NCBI GenBank assembly: GCA_032622095.1
Contig: CP136062.1
Coordinates: 9,763,710 to 9,827,709 of the forward strand
DNA from: Siphonodentalium dalli
Taxonomy: Eukaryota > Mollusca > Scaphopoda > Gadilida > Siphonodentaliidae
DNA length: 64,000 bases
Direction of reading: 5' to 3'
Below, piece after piece: positions 21,891 to 34,676 of this stretch (position 1 is its first letter; the number at the start of each line of letters is the position of its first letter). Made by a program: the position numbers and the translations under genes. The notes beneath the pieces are model-generated. The model was not told the DNA's origin. It made no database searches and saw only the letters and a list, made by a program, of their open reading frames with translations.

Positions 21891-22562
21891 CAAGTGCCTA
21901 TATCCCACAGTGTGTAAGTCTGTACTCGAGGATTTGCCTTTCTTCGGAGAAATGCTACTACTTTCTTCGGATATTCAATTATTTTCGCCTTTTAAGACTG
22001 CGGTACCTTTGTGCAAACGACGTTTTCACCCTCTAAATTATATTATTTTCCTGAAGATCTTCTTTTCCTAATATCTAGATTGATGACTAAAGGTATATAT
22101 CCAACATAATTGGTCATTTTGAATAATGTTTCAAAGATATTCCTCAATTAGTTGGCAAATTTATCCAACCGGAGGGTAAAATGTGATCTTGGGAAGCCCC
22201 TTTAAAAAAAATTTGGCGTAACGTCTTTGCGCTGTAGCAGCAGCATTGATGGATCGTCGAAATTCATGTCGGCTTCGCGGAACGCATGAACGGAACGAAT
22301 GCAGTGACAACGAATAGTGACAATGCGGAATGGAACGGCGTTCACGATGATACCATTTTCTAATGATTTGGACAACTATCAGTGATGTTTCTGCAGAGTT
22401 TATATATTTTAGTGTTAATTCTACTGAACTATTCTGGAATGGAAGTTGATGACGTCAAAGACGTGCATAACATTGGCGCTGTACTGGAAACTAGAACTGC
22501 ACTTGTTATAGAGAAAACAACTGATGGTAGGGAACTGCGCTCGAATGGGATGAAATTATTAT
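21891..22562. other. No gene seen
   Basis: Unassigned. The short plus-strand frame at 22382-22564 shows no homology that I recognise, although it runs up to the LINE fragment that follows. Confidence 0.4.
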
Positions 22563-22866
22563 AAGAGCTCAGAAGTTACAGTCACGCCGGAGATCGTGCT
22601 TTCAGTGTTTGCGCTCCATCATTGTGGAACTCTCTGCCTGGTGAAATTCGAGGCTGTTGGGACTTAATGGAGTTTCGTCATCTGTTAAAGACTCATTTCT
22701 TTCAATTAGCTTTTGAAACTGACTAACATGCAGCTACTGCTATCGTAATTTTTGTTTCTCGACAACTTTGTTCAGACTCGTGTAAACTATAACTTTGTTG
22801 CGCATGTGAACATGTATATGGAATTTGCGCGTTATAAATGTATTAAATAATAATGATAATAATAAA
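22563..22866 (+). mobile_element. CR1-like non-LTR retrotransposon 3' end
   Basis: 22569-22724 encodes a recognisable LINE ORF2 C-terminus: SHAGDRAFSV, then APSLWNSLPGEIRG, then FRHLLKTHFFQLAF, ending in TAA. This RAFSVxAPxLWNSLPxxIR...FKxxLKTHLFxxAF signature is common at the end of CR1/L2-clade proteins in invertebrates. About 140 bp of 3' UTR follow, ending in aataataatgataataataa, a typical repeat tail. The 5' end is truncated just before the preserved segment, as expected for target-primed insertion. The segment has no internal stop. Confidence 0.75.
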
Positions 22867-24586
22867 TTCTTGCTGCACAATGCGAGTACATTCCATTGTG
22901 GGAACAGTAGTCTTGTGTAGAGAAGTCGGTTGGAACATGAAGAAATAAATTGTGGTTCAGACAATCGATGTTTTACGATTAACTTGACTGTACCACATTA
23001 GTCGATCGCATAGAAAAATCTGTAACCTTTTCGTCGATTAACTGTATACCATTAGTCTATATCGACATTTAGTTTTTATCAATATTATAATTCAAATCGG
23101 CAGTCAACGCACTATATAAGTCATTGTTACATGTGCACACGATGCCTGTGGTGTGCCTTAGTATGAATATGTACAAAAACCTCCCGGTTACAGTGCATGG
23201 GTGTATTCATCAATGCTGCATGTTTCTGTTTATTACCGTATCCAGGATATCACAAATGGGGATTTTGATACACCATTGTTCAGCATTATTTGTTGTGAAT
23301 AGAACTAATTTGCTCCAGTAGACTAACATAAGTGGTATGGAATAATGGGCTGGTTGACAGACTAATCAGGAAATAGTTAGAAATTATGAAATGTTTTGTA
23401 TTCTGCAAAATGACCTAGGTTTACAGATGATCAGCAATTTATAAAACGTTTTCTTTCAATTACAACAGCTTCTGAAATAGGTTAAACTGTTATTTGAACT
23501 AATTGAGATAATTCCCAGTCAAAAGAGTGATATCTGTAGAGATTTATGAGATTTTAGACTAATTTTAGTGAAATTGGGGGGGGGGGTGTAAAAAAATTGG
23601 GACTAAATTATATTTTTTTTTGCCGCTTTGGGGGTGGTGGGTCTCCGAAAATTCCAGATGCAAAAAAACGTCATACCTTCATGCAATTTTTTTACTGCCC
23701 CCCTGAATTAAAGACGAAAATGTATGTTCTCAGGTGTACATATTCTTAAAGAGTAAGATATGTATGTCTGTTCCAGACCTCTGGACCTTGGAGAATGTTA
23801 TAGCGGCGTTACTTTTTGTCATTTTAATTAAAAAACATTTTTTTTTTCAAATATTTATTTTAAATGTTAAATTGAGTAGTAAGTTCTCTAAACAAAAAAT
23901 CAACAATTAAATTAAAAATAAATGTAATTAATTTTATATTTTATATTTGTTTTAATTCAAAATGACTATTTCTTCAAACATATTTCTCCAAGCATCCGTA
24001 AGCTCCTCCCACTAATTAATGTGTGGAGATAACTTCATTACGGCTTCGATCGGATATCCAAATCAACGTTCGCTGTGTACCAAACTCACCGGAATTCGGT
24101 AAAATGTCACAGTTGGAAATGTCATGCCTGACACAACATTAGTTGGAAAGAATACACCACACATAGGTTGAAATTGTTCTCGTTGTTTGAATTTATAATG
24201 AGTAATTAGAGGTAGTGATGAGGGGTACCATACCACACACACACTTACTCGCATGAGTGTCGAATAGGGGACAAGTGTCACAGACCTCCAGTCGGAGACA
24301 CCTCAAATCGTTATGTCACAGCCTTCAAACTCATAGAGTTATGTCCCAATGAACATAAAATCGTCACGAGCAAACGAAAACACGAAATCCTCCACCGAAT
24401 CTCAAAATAGAAAGTCGGGTTTTTTACATTCTGATGGTGGACAGGGTGGATACACGTGTGTTTTCTCGAGTGTGAGAAAAGGGGACATACACCCATGGGT
24501 TTGTAATTTGTTAATAGGGACAGGAAAATACACGATCTGTGTTTTCGAAGTGGGGACATAATATTTTTCCCCTGTGTTTTCAAAAT
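22867..24586. other. No gene seen; poly-G tract near 23577
   Basis: About 1.7 kb of unassigned AT-rich sequence with a G10 run (23577-23587) and several poly-T stretches. 24095-24170 (atgtcatgcctgacacaaca, gttgaaattgttctc) weakly resembles 44375-44440 and may be an old dispersed repeat. Confidence 0.4.
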
Positions 24587-24690
24587 ATGGACATCAAAAT
24601 ATTGAAGTGTAACAAAGAGGAAAAATTTGTCCCTCTTCTTTTCAAAATACGGACATCAAAATATTGAAGTGTGACAAAGAGGGACATTCA
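24587..24690 (+). repeat. Short direct repeat, ~63-bp period
   Basis: tggacatcaaaatattgaag, tgtaacaaagagg (24588-24622) and cggacatcaaaatattgaag, tgtgacaaagagg (24651-24685) are successive near-identical copies, surrounded by further ggggacat words from 24480 on. Confidence 0.65.
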
Positions 24691-25084
24691 AAAACTTCGA
24701 AGTCAGAAAGTTGTCACAGTCTACAGGGATAACTTTATCACAGTGGACAGGGATATAAACGATATGAGTTTCAAAAAATGGGACATTTTTAATGACAGAG
24801 AGGGGGCGTCAAAATTAGAGTCAAAATACACGCGATTTGCTGACAATATATTTTCCTTTGCGTGCATGATGCACCAAAATCTAATATCTGAATAACGGGG
24901 ATCTGTGTACGAATATACGGGCAATATCCAGACACGAAGTCGTCTCAAGATTGGCAAAATCCCTTTTGTTCTAAATATCTTATTTAATTGTTATACTAAC
25001 TGATCGATCATGTATGTAAACTGTATTGGGAATACAAACAAACATTACCTTGCATTGTAGTTAGATGCTTTAGATTGTATATAG
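24691..25084. other. No gene seen
   Basis: Overlapping frames at 24671-24895 (plus) and 24721-24957 (minus) have no recognisable motif. Confidence 0.35.
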
Positions 25085-25495
25085 CATATAATGAAAGTGT
25101 CAATGACACAGTAGCTTAACTTGCGACCATGACTATGAATTGAATTCAACATTGTCAACATCCATGACAAAACTCATGATGATATGAATTAGTGTCCATG
25201 ATACTGAATAAACTTCATGTTCTCATTGGCTCATTGCACTATCAAGTTTCGAGAAAATCGGTTCGTAAATGCGACCTGTAGGGAGTGCCGAAGAAATTCA
25301 AGATGGCAGCCATAGCGCCATTTTGGATTTCGGAACGGACTCAAAATAGGACGTTCTTATCAACTCTTGGTACAAAGTAATCCTAGCAAGTTTCGAGAAA
25401 ATCAGTTCATAAATGCGACCTGTAGGGTGTGCCAAAGAAATTCAGGATGGCCGCCATCTTGGATATCGGAACAAACTAAAAATAGGACATTCTCA
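25085..25495 (-). repeat. Inverted relative of the ~160-bp repeat element
   Basis: Starts with the complement of the edge word at 7264-7292 (gaaagtgtcaatgacacagt). It continues with acatccatgacaaa and then two ~140-bp units bearing gcaagtttcgagaaaatc, aaatgcgacctgtaggg, gtgccaaagaaattc and gatggccgccatcttgga. Recognisable as the same superfamily as 5638-7290 read backwards, but from a different subfamily. Confidence 0.65.
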
Positions 25496-27367
25496 TTTAC
25501 TCATGGTACTAAGTAAAAATAGGCCCACTACATGGGCAGACGTGACCCCACTGAGATGAGTCATTCTATATTTCAAATGATACACATATCAATTCATAAT
25601 CAAACATAGCATACGAGAAATAAATGGCCACTGCATTGCCATTGCTATTAAATCTCTTTGTACACAGAATATTCAGTAAACAGAACCTCTGCAACAAATA
25701 GCAGTGGCCCTTTGAGTGGGCCACAAATTTCTGGAAGGGTCTGATACTGATTTGTAGGCCCTATAACTCATTAAAGTGTTGGCCTTAAACAAATATGAAA
25801 GTAGTTATCCATATGATGCTGCAAACCAAATTTGGAAAGAATCCACAAGTGGTTCTTGATCAGAATTGTCTTGAACTTCCCAATCTTGCATAAAGTTTCC
25901 AAATTTGTCCTATTATACTCTATTTGACCAATAGCCTCCCTAAAAATCAGTCAAGCTAGACACCTTGAACTAATCTGGAACATAAGGTTCCAATAATGCT
26001 TCAAATCAAATTTGAAAGAATTCACCAGGTGGCTCTAGAGAATAAGCTATTTTTATAAACCAAGTAACCAAAACTATATGAACCCCCATACTCTGGCCCC
26101 TAATTAATATATTCACCAATAATGCAGGTACATGCCTCCATGGTATTAGCTCTACAGTACGCTGAATATATGTATATGGTCAAGGTTTCAAATAAATTTA
26201 ATAAAAAAAAAATGTTTCATGAACAGTTATAGGTTCAGCTCAAAAGAGCATCGAAGCAAAAACTACTTAAGTCTGATTTCTACCTATATTGCCACTATCA
26301 GACTTGACATGTATCATGCTGAAAAAAGGTTGTATGAGCCTTGTGGGTTAAAACTGGTGTATTTCAAGACATTCTGCATAATGGTTGCTCATAATCATAT
26401 CACATGACATTATTGTCATTCTCTGAACAGGGAATAAACTCAAATGGCACATATCTACAACTATAGTGAATCACTGTCAATAGGTTTCTTATAGTGTCCT
26501 ATAATAATTCTGGTTCTAAAATCAAGAGAGTTAATAACAAAATTAATTGAATTTGAATTTGAGTTAAAGGGCCAAGTGGATTTTGGCAGAAGAAACTAAG
26601 CTCCACAATCCACCCCTGATTATCATATAGGCAGTGAATTAAATCCCTCCATCATATAACAAACCTGTAGATAACATTTGAGCTAAATCGACCATGGGGT
26701 TTTTGTGAAGCCACTTGAAGCAAAATTTACCCAAAAGACCTCACCTGCCCTTATAGCCACTAATTGGTGAGCCAGTCACATGAGAGAAATAGAGCAACAT
26801 ATTCATGAGTATTGTCCACAGGGAGAATTTGAAATTGGTATCTTACACCAACCTTGTACCAATTAAAGAATGAAAATGATTTTACCCACAACAAACCCCA
26901 CCCATCTGCCACTAATTGGCGGACAGGTCCCATGGATGAACTCAATCCGTTGACGAGTTTTATCCATATTTAAACTATTGAGTTGATACCTTGATACCAT
27001 TTCGAGTTATAATAAGTGTCTAGAAGAGGAATGTACCTCCCACATTTGGCGGGCCGACCCCATGTGATGATATTGACCTACATGTATTGCCAAGTATCAT
27101 ACACATACCAAAATTAGAATTGATACCTTTATAACCATTCTTCATACACTTCATTAGTACGAAAAGGAACATTCTACCCACAAAGACCCCCCACCCCTCG
27201 CCCCCTGATTGACAGGCCCCATTTTCGAACTCAATCGGCTTATTAATCAAGTTTTATTCATATTTAAAATTTGCAATTGATATCTCAAACTTTTCTTGAG
27301 TTGATAGCATACCGAACAATGAAAATTAACATTTTACCTACAAAACCCCCCCCCCTACCCTCCTAAT
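25496..27367. repeat. Degenerate tandem-repeat region, no gene
   Basis: Loose repeats of about 130-190 bp. 25830 and 26010 share caaatttggaaagaatccac and ggttct-like words. From 26560 to 27360 repeated blocks read tttacccacaa, ccccaccc, attggcggacaggtcccat, aactcaatc, gttttatccatatttaaa and ttgatacc. The minus-strand frames at 26760-26945 and 27020-27250 follow this repeat and are probably not genes. Confidence 0.5.
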
Positions 27368-28090
27368 TTAGATGTTTTTTGCCACATATAGAGTGAATAA
27401 AAATGAGTGGACCAAGTTTCTTTTGCCTTACCTGACACCCGCCCTACCTTAAAATATGCATTTTTGGTCATCATTTCTGAGAATGGCTTCTATCTGGGTC
27501 AATTGTGGCCAAACTTAGTTCATTATGATGAGATGCAATAAATAAAATCAAAACAGGTGTTCAGAGACTGATAAATTTGTATTACGGTGCCCAAAACATG
27601 AAATTTCAGAGATTTGGGAGACCTGACCTGCCCTACCTTTTACATTATGAGCCATGGAAGTAATGTAACATAATGTATGGACCCACTCTGTTGATAGTTA
27701 TTTAAATTCACATCTCAGACAGTTCTTTAGATGTTTTTTGCCAAAAATATATAGTGAATAAAAATGAGTGGGCCAAGTTTCTTCTGCCTTTATACCCGAC
27801 ACCCGCCCTACCTTAAAATATGCATTTATGGTCATCATTTCTGAGAATGGCTTCTATCTGGGTCAATTGGGGCCAAACTTAGTTCATTATGATGAGATGC
27901 AATAAATAAAATCAAAACAGGTGTTCAGAGACTGATAAATTTGTATTACGGTGCCAAAAACATGAAATTTCAGAGATTTGGGAGACCTGACCTGCCCTAC
28001 CTTTTACATTATGAGCCATGGCAGTAATGTAACATAATGTACGGACCCATTCTGTTGATAGTTATTTAAATTCACATCTCAGACAGTTCT
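27368..28090 (+). repeat. Recent tandem duplication, ~360-bp unit, two copies
   Basis: 27368-27726 and 27727-28090 are almost identical (ttagatgttttttgcca ... cacatctcagacagttct), with only scattered substitutions and a few short indels by eye. No coding content. Its freshness stands out against the degraded repeats upstream. Confidence 0.9.
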
Positions 28091-29974
28091 CACGGGAATC
28101 GTCGACGTCGCATTTTGGACAATCTCTGATCACCGATTCTCCACTCCCAAACATCAAAATCACCGCAAACGCCACTTCTGGTGTTAATGCATCAACGATC
28201 TTTATATTGACCATATTCGGAGGTGTTAAGGATCAACGCTCTTTATTACAATCGAAGCTGCTAAACGGCTACCCATGCGTAAAATACGGATGCAAAACGA
28301 AACGCGGAATGCAATTATCTCGATTAAAAAGGCAGAATGGGTTGTTGTGTCATATATGTCCTAGGAACAGGGAAATTTTTCATCGGGTCAGTCTTTGAGG
28401 TACGGGTACCATGAATTAATTCATGAAACACAAAAAATGCGTGTTGTGCTGTCGTTCATAGGAAGGGAAGGAAAATATGATCTGTAATTCCTTACAACCA
28501 TATATGCATGTCTCTTTTACAATGTGAAATGGCCAATGAATATATCTATCTTACAATAAGATTTCCATGTAATTTAACCATTTTGAACTCGATGTAGTTT
28601 CACCAGTTTTTTAATGTGATTCCGTCACGCCCATTGTGTGATTCCGTCACGGCGAACAAACTGATTTAGCTAGTAATATACACACAAGACAATGTGGCCT
28701 TTTTATTCAATGATAATGTTTCTACTTTGCTAATTGGGAACTTTTTCCAGCTCAGCTTGGCTGAATGAGCAGGGTTCTGTCATACTACGGACCAACTCTC
28801 ATGCATTACATGGCAACTTCGCTCCACTAATTTATGTCAGTTCATCGGTACGAACCCCTTTTTCTCCGAGTCCATATAAACAACCCAACATCTTATCCTG
28901 TATCACTATAGAAGTCCATAAATGATTATTCTGGCACTATATAGAGATGACTAAGATTCTGACCACCACCCCCTATTTTATAGCCTTGTTGCAACAGTAG
29001 AGTTGATATGCATAATATGTCAACATTGGTCGTTATCGCTCTACAAATTTATATCGGTTCAACCCTTAGTTCCCTGTATCGCCCACCCCTCCCTCAATTT
29101 ATTTTTTCATTTGTATTATAGTCTCGTTACTTACACATTTTATCTCTTGTAACTTTTGCTTCAACACGCCGAGTTCCGCTGCAGACAATACAAAACTGAC
29201 AACATTTTGAAATGTAAGCAGGCTTCAAACTCATCTTATCCAAGAAAAACTCTGACTACATAAGAAATTTGTGTATAAGGTGTACGGGCATTTTTTGCGT
29301 TAAAACCCAAAGGTCCCAAGTGTATCACTGTGTTATAATGTTAACGTTCTATAGTGGTGCTTATAGTTGCGACCAACGTTTTGTATCGACTTTTACTTTA
29401 CATGGAGTTCGTTGTAGACTCACGACATTTGACTTGATCAAGATATTGCTTTAGACATATCTAATTCATTGTACATTTGATATCTATATATAATATAGCA
29501 GTTTTCATACCCGCCAATGTGTAAGTTTAATGTTTATAATTTCAATTGGAATTTATGTGTTCATACTTTGAATTTTGCTATTTTCTAAATAGGTGTGCTC
29601 CTTTTGTTGCTCGGGACATTTTATTTAGTATTTTTAATTATTTATTAGCAATTTCATTTAAATCATTATTCGTTTTCATTATGTGTTCTCTTCCATTTGC
29701 ATTTCATTATTCCCACTCATTTCATCTCCCATCTTTATTCACGATGTCTGTTTCACTAATATGTCTTCACACTTCATCTGACCCCGGTCGCATGCGTATG
29801 GGCGTTTTCATTTTTCCCCCTTTCATCGTGTCATTTCATCTCTAGGCATCATCATATAACTTGCTTCATATCGTTTATTCACCTGCATCTCACATTCATT
29901 CATTTTCACAAGCATATGGTCGTAATTAGTTTTATATTTATTTATTTAAAAGCTTTACTATTTTTATCCTATAC
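28091..29974. other. No gene seen
   Basis: About 1.9 kb without recognisable element or gene. 28618-28656 has a short direct repeat gtgattccgtcacg. Plus-strand frames at 28207-28398, 28734-28925, 29269-29454 and 29546-29845 show no domain; the last is hydrophobic because of T-rich DNA. Confidence 0.4.
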
Positions 29975-29978
29975 TTAA

Positions 29979-30561
29979 AGGGGTACTGTACGCCATTTGC
30001 ATTAAATTTCCGGTGACAACAACGATCTAATATCGATAATATATAGAAACATAAGTAATTTGAGTCGAAGATGTATTCTGTAAACGCTCAGGTTAATATG
30101 CTATCTTAAAATTTAATAATTTAAAAGTTAATAATTTGATATAAATTGGATTTATGACTGGAGCCATAAAATGGCGTCAATTAAATTACGAATTTCCGTA
30201 ATCAAAATAAAGTAATTGAGGGATACTGGATGTTAAACCGATCGCACACACGATTGCTTAAAATATTATAATGATACGGGGAGAACACTCAAGTCACTCA
30301 CTGACTAGCGACGATACAATAACTTAAATGATTATATTGGACTAGTATGCCTATAATATAACTTTTATTTGATTCATTTGGTTGAAAACTGTACAAAAAT
30401 TACTCGACAACGACAATTTGTATTTTTGCATTCCGGTAAATTTGTCATCCGTAACACTACTTCGTACTCAACAGACTTTCAAATAATGAAAACATTGTAA
30501 CCTTATTCTCTGACTCGGAGACTATAGAAACCAACAACAACATTTGGCGTACAGTACCCCT
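29979..30561. mobile_element. 583-bp MITE with TTAA target duplication
   Basis: Starts AGGGGTACTGTACGCCA and ends with its exact complement TGGCGTACAGTACCCCT, with TTAA on both sides (29975-29978, 30562-30565). TTAA targeting suggests a piggyBac-type MITE. Interior AT-rich, non-coding. An isolated end of a related family lies at 59109-59135. Confidence 0.85.
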
Positions 30562-30788
30562 TTAACCATCATGGTTTGGAATTTTATATCTCATTCATTT
30601 GGAGTGGATTATTATTCACATGTGTTTGGTCTGAATAGTTTTTCTTGTGTAACATGCAAACGGATATTTCAAATATTTTTCTGATTTTTACAATTTTGTC
30701 ATTTTAGGTTTAAACCCTTCAATGAAGCATGTTAGAACCTTGGTGTGGTTAGATTACTCGGGAAACAAGGTCCAAATCCCCAACACAC

Positions 30789-31340
30789 TGATGTGAGGTT
30801 TAACTCCATCTACATACAGTAATGTCCAAAGTAATTGATCACTTAACCACAGCAGAATTATGGGTATTTTTTCAGGATTTTAAATCCTGAAAAATTACCC
30901 ATAATTATGGTGTGGTTAAGTGGTGAATTACTTTGAGCATTACTGTAACCAATATAAGGATTTGAGGTTTAATGATAACTCAATCCTCATACAGTAATGC
31001 TCAAAGTAATTGACCACTTAACCACAGCAGAATAATGGGTAATTTGTCAGGATTTTAAATGCTGAAAAATTACCCATAATTCTGCTGTGGTCAAGTGGTC
31101 AATTACTTTGGGCATTATTGTAACCAATATAAGGATGTGAGGTTTAATAATAACTCATTCCTCATACAGTAATGTCCAAAGTAATTGACCACTTAGCCAC
31201 AGCAGAATTATTGGTAATTTTTCAGGATTTTAAATCCTGGACAATTAATAATAATTCTGATGTGGTTAAGTGGTCAATTACTTTGGGCATTACTGTAACC
31301 AATATAAGGATGTGAGGTTTAATGAGAACTCCATCCACAT
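30789..31340. mobile_element. Tandem array of three hairpin MITEs, 175-bp period
   Basis: Hairpins at 30817-30945, 30992-31120 and 31167-31295, each 129 bp, begin CAGTAATGYYCAAAGTAATT and end with the complement. Their inner arms are accacagcagaattatgggt and ggattttaaatcc. Each is bordered by TA. The 46-bp spacers (taaccaatataaggatgtga, ggtttaatgataactc) are repeated too, so the MITE plus flank was duplicated as a unit. CAGT termini with TA are typical of Tc1/mariner-type elements. Confidence 0.85.
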
Positions 31341-31744
31341 AACTAATAAATATGTGTGAAAATTAAACAAACACAAATAAATGCCATGATGGCGTCCAAT
31401 ATGGACTGCCTAATTCTGCTCCAAAAACACGTATATTGAATAGATGGATGTTTATTGTGGTAAACCGATTATTTCAATGATATTTTCATTAACTGGGATC
31501 CCAAACCCGACCTACGGGAGCGCGCTTCTCGCGCAACTATCTTAAGCATATGTGCATATTTAATAAGCCAACAAATGGAATCCCAACAGAGAAGATTGGC
31601 GGGGGTCCCTTGCGCATACACATCGTTGATGATCTCTATGGGAAACCACGTTGACATTTAATAGAGAATTTCGATTAACAGCAATAACTTAAATAATCTC
31701 TAATTAATGCTGCCCGGTAACGAAAAAAAACATCGAATAACTTA
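31341..31744. other. No gene seen
   Basis: Unassigned. The short minus-strand frame at 31469-31657 has no recognisable motif. Confidence 0.35.
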
Positions 31745-32245
31745 TTATTTAACTAACCGAATAACTAATTGCGATCAAGCCCAATAAGAATATTCCTTAA
31801 TGTATTGTGCTTAAGCGAAGTTAGAGATACCTTATTGCGCTTAAGCACAATATGATATTCCTGTGCAATAAGGAATATTCTTATTGCGCTTAAGTGTAAT
31901 AAGACATTCCTTTTTACACATAAGCGAAATTACATCCATATTGCACTTAAGCGCAATTAATATATATCTCATTAGATCGCCCTTGTGCAAATAGTAGAAT
32001 AATTATATATTTGTTCCACCCATTGTACCATGGGAATGGACTACACCACCTGAATTACAGGGAGTTTATGTACACTATATAATATATTCCTTATTAAGAG
32101 ATACCTTATTGAGTTTTATTATCTAAGCGCAATATGAAAATTCCATCATTGCACTTTAACACCGTTAACTACTTCCATATTGCGCTTAAGCACAATAGAG
32201 ATTCCCATATTGCACTTAAGCGCAATTAGCTCTTCTTGCGCTTAA
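31745..32245. repeat. Cluster of GCGCTTAAGCGC-type palindromes
   Basis: At least ten variants of ttGCgCTTAAGcgCaa occur, each palindromic about CTTAAG (for example near 31812, 31838, 31888, 31945, 32187, 32215), linked by ataagnnattcc words. The palindromes are not evenly spaced, so this is not a simple satellite. A second cluster lies at 61465-61590. Confidence 0.7.
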
Positions 32246-32709
32246 TTAAAAAAAATTGTTGTAATTGTATTGTAACTATTGTTTTGTCCTTTAATATTTC
32301 CCATACATCATGTAGGCCCTACACATATATTATGCTAGAAAATTAGTACTATTGCTACTAATAGTACTCGTAGTTGTTAAAACCACCTTACTGTCAATAT
32401 TCTATCAAGGTTAGTTTCAAAATCATAACGTTAATTGCTATTACTATTTGTGTGTATTGTACATGTACATCAGTCATCAATTAACAAACTTAAGCAGAGC
32501 CTGGTTGAATATCTACCATATATGGTGGGTTATTCCCATCTTCAAGCTGTTGATGTCCTTGAGACATTCAATGTGACTATGCTATTTTGCATGCGAACTA
32601 GTAGACCCTCCAATAGCTTATCATTACCACTCGGGATAGTGAGTGTTTTTCCTCAATGAATTGAATTTCTTGTTAATGCACAGATTCTAGGACGGGTGAC
32701 GTGTTATCA
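32246..32709. other. No gene seen
   Basis: Unassigned. The plus-strand frame at 32435-32659 has no recognisable motif. Confidence 0.35.
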
Positions 32710-32856
32710 ACACAGAACGACATGTGTATTAATGGATTTGTTGATACGGCAATTGTGAATGATAGAACTTGAAGCTGTGCTTCTCTTTCTACACTTGAGC
32801 GCCAACACTCGTGTCGTATTAACAAACACATTAAGACACTCATGTCGTTCTGTGTG
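32710..32856. mobile_element. ~147-bp hairpin MITE
   Basis: Left arm acacagaacgacatgtgtat, then taatggatttgttgatacg; right arm the complement (cgtattaacaaacacattaa, then catgtcgttctgtgt). Single-arm relatives lie at 15122-15170 and 9714-9760, where acacagaacgacatg is followed by a variant of tgtaaatgggtttgt. Confidence 0.65.
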
Positions 32857-32912
32857 GTTTAGATAAGTGTTTCTGGTATCATGGAGATTGCGTGTTTAAT
32901 GCTCAGTTACTA

Positions 32913-33454
32913 GACCAAGTCTTCTCGGAACACAACATCTTGGGATATCGGTTGGGTTGATGATGTTTTGAACCGATTCATGTCTGGCTACATGTACTCT
33001 TCTATAACAGACTTTCACTTGAACCCATAATGTGATAATCATCTGAAATGTTCGCAATTACTCTGTACTCAAAATGATATATCACTTACCGTGATAGAAA
33101 GATGATACGATCGTTTAATTTATGGTTTAGATACATTTCCTGATAACGCGACAAATCAAAATGGTCTGGAAAGCAAGGCTTTGTTAACAAATAAATTATC
33201 GTTGCTTTAGAAACGGACGTAAGATATATGCAGGTTTGAAATCATCATGCTTGGGAAAGGCTGCCCTCTACGCTTTTATACACAAAGCTTCCATGTGACC
33301 TAATCCGATGATATACCGGTACACGTACTATATTAAACTCCAGCCCACGATTCTGGGTGTAAAGTTCGTTATAGAATGGTAACGGGACGGGACTCGGCAT
33401 AAAACAGCATAAACCCAATCGATATATCAAGCTGTGGACCGAGAAGACTTGGTC
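32913..33454. mobile_element. 542-bp MITE with TA target duplication
   Basis: Starts GACCAAGTCTTCTCGG and ends with its exact complement; TA on both sides (32911-32912, 33455-33456). The inner arms also pair over gatatcggttgggtt / aacccaatcgatata. The minus-strand frame across the right end (33245-33502) is not supported as a gene. Confidence 0.7.
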
Positions 33455-33590
33455 TAATCTGGTACATTCATGTATTTCAGGCATCAAAGAGAGACTGCAC
33501 ACTAAATCCGGCCATTTATGGGACCATCTCCTTTTATACTCAACAGAATATATGCAACAACTGAATGATTTATTTAAGCCATGAATTAGT

Positions 33591-33767
33591 AAGCAATTAT
33601 TTCATGTGTCTTTTGGGAACAGTCAAAATTGTTGTCCTGAGGTATCAGGAATGACTATCGAACTGTTGCCCAAGGCCGAAGGCCAAGGGTAACAGTTCGA
33701 TAGTCATTCCTGATACCGATGGACAACAAGTTTGACTGTTCCCAAAAGACACATGAAATAATTGCTT
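33591..33767. mobile_element. 177-bp near-perfect palindrome
   Basis: Arms begin aagcaattatttcatgtgtc, and pair through gggaacagtcaaa and ggaatgactatcgaactgtt up to the centre gcccaaggccgaaggccaagggt. A fold-back element with a small GGCCGAAGGCC core. No target duplication resolved. Confidence 0.75.
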
Positions 33768-34274
33768 TGTTATCCAATACATTTACTTGTATATAATCAG
33801 GTCATTGCTAATTAATCAAGTTCTTTAATAGTGTAATTGCTTATTATGAGAACTAATTGGAATATACCGCCATGTATCTGAATGCAAAAAGCACATGTAG
33901 TCTCTGTGAATATTGAATAACATATATAATATAATATATATCAGATATAAAATAGGTTCAGTCAAGTTATTATCTTGGTCATAATGGCGACTGTTTGTAT
34001 ATTTAAAATAATGTTACTCCTTATACACATAATTATTTGCTTTAAGAATTTAAATGAGTCGAAAAATTGTTATTAATTAAAATGGCATGCCATAATAGAA
34101 GTTGAAAAATGCACAAAGTTATTATGTGACGGTATTATAGCATATTATATATCTTTCATTTCGATTATTATTTTTTCTCTGATACACATGTTTTTGCAAA
34201 GTACATGCAATTGTACATGGACCTGATCTTTAAACGCCCTTAATGGCATGACGTTCTATGGAACTATGGGTGTA
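33768..34274. other. No gene seen
   Basis: Very AT-rich unassigned sequence. Confidence 0.4.
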
Positions 34275-34458
34275 CAGTAATGCTCTAATTAATCGACATC
34301 TTAACCACAGCAGAATTTTGGGTCACTTTTCAGGTTTTAGTCTGAAATATGGCTTGTTGCCATTCATCAATGGCAACAAGCCATATTTCCGACTAAATCC
34401 TGAAAAGTTACACAAACTTATGCTGTGGTTAAGAGGTCGATTAATTAGAGCATTATTG
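34275..34458. mobile_element. Hairpin MITE, long variant, 184 bp
   Basis: Starts CAGTAATGCTCTAATTAATC, ends with the near-complement, TA on both sides. Inner arms: cttaaccacagcagaa, cttttcagg and gaaatatggcttgttgccat around catcaatgg. It shares the accacagcag core with the array at 30789-31340 and is closest to the copy at 61805-61998. Confidence 0.8.
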
Positions 34459-34676
34459 TAGCCTGCATACCATAATGTATGTGATGAATAATATAACAGT
34501 AAGTAACATTTAATTAGCACAAAATGGTTTAAACCAGTGACAACAACAAAGAAATAAGACATCTATTCCTGTGGAATCTTACTATATTATGCTTACTTAG
34601 CACAACACGGAATATATTGAATGTATCTACTTGCTCTTGTATAACTGGATCTTTACAATTAGACAGTGTCCATTCC

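Noticed and set aside
31745-32245. CRISPR-like array
   Set aside because: Repeats are short palindromes with irregular spacing in eukaryotic DNA, without direct repeats of constant length or unique spacers.
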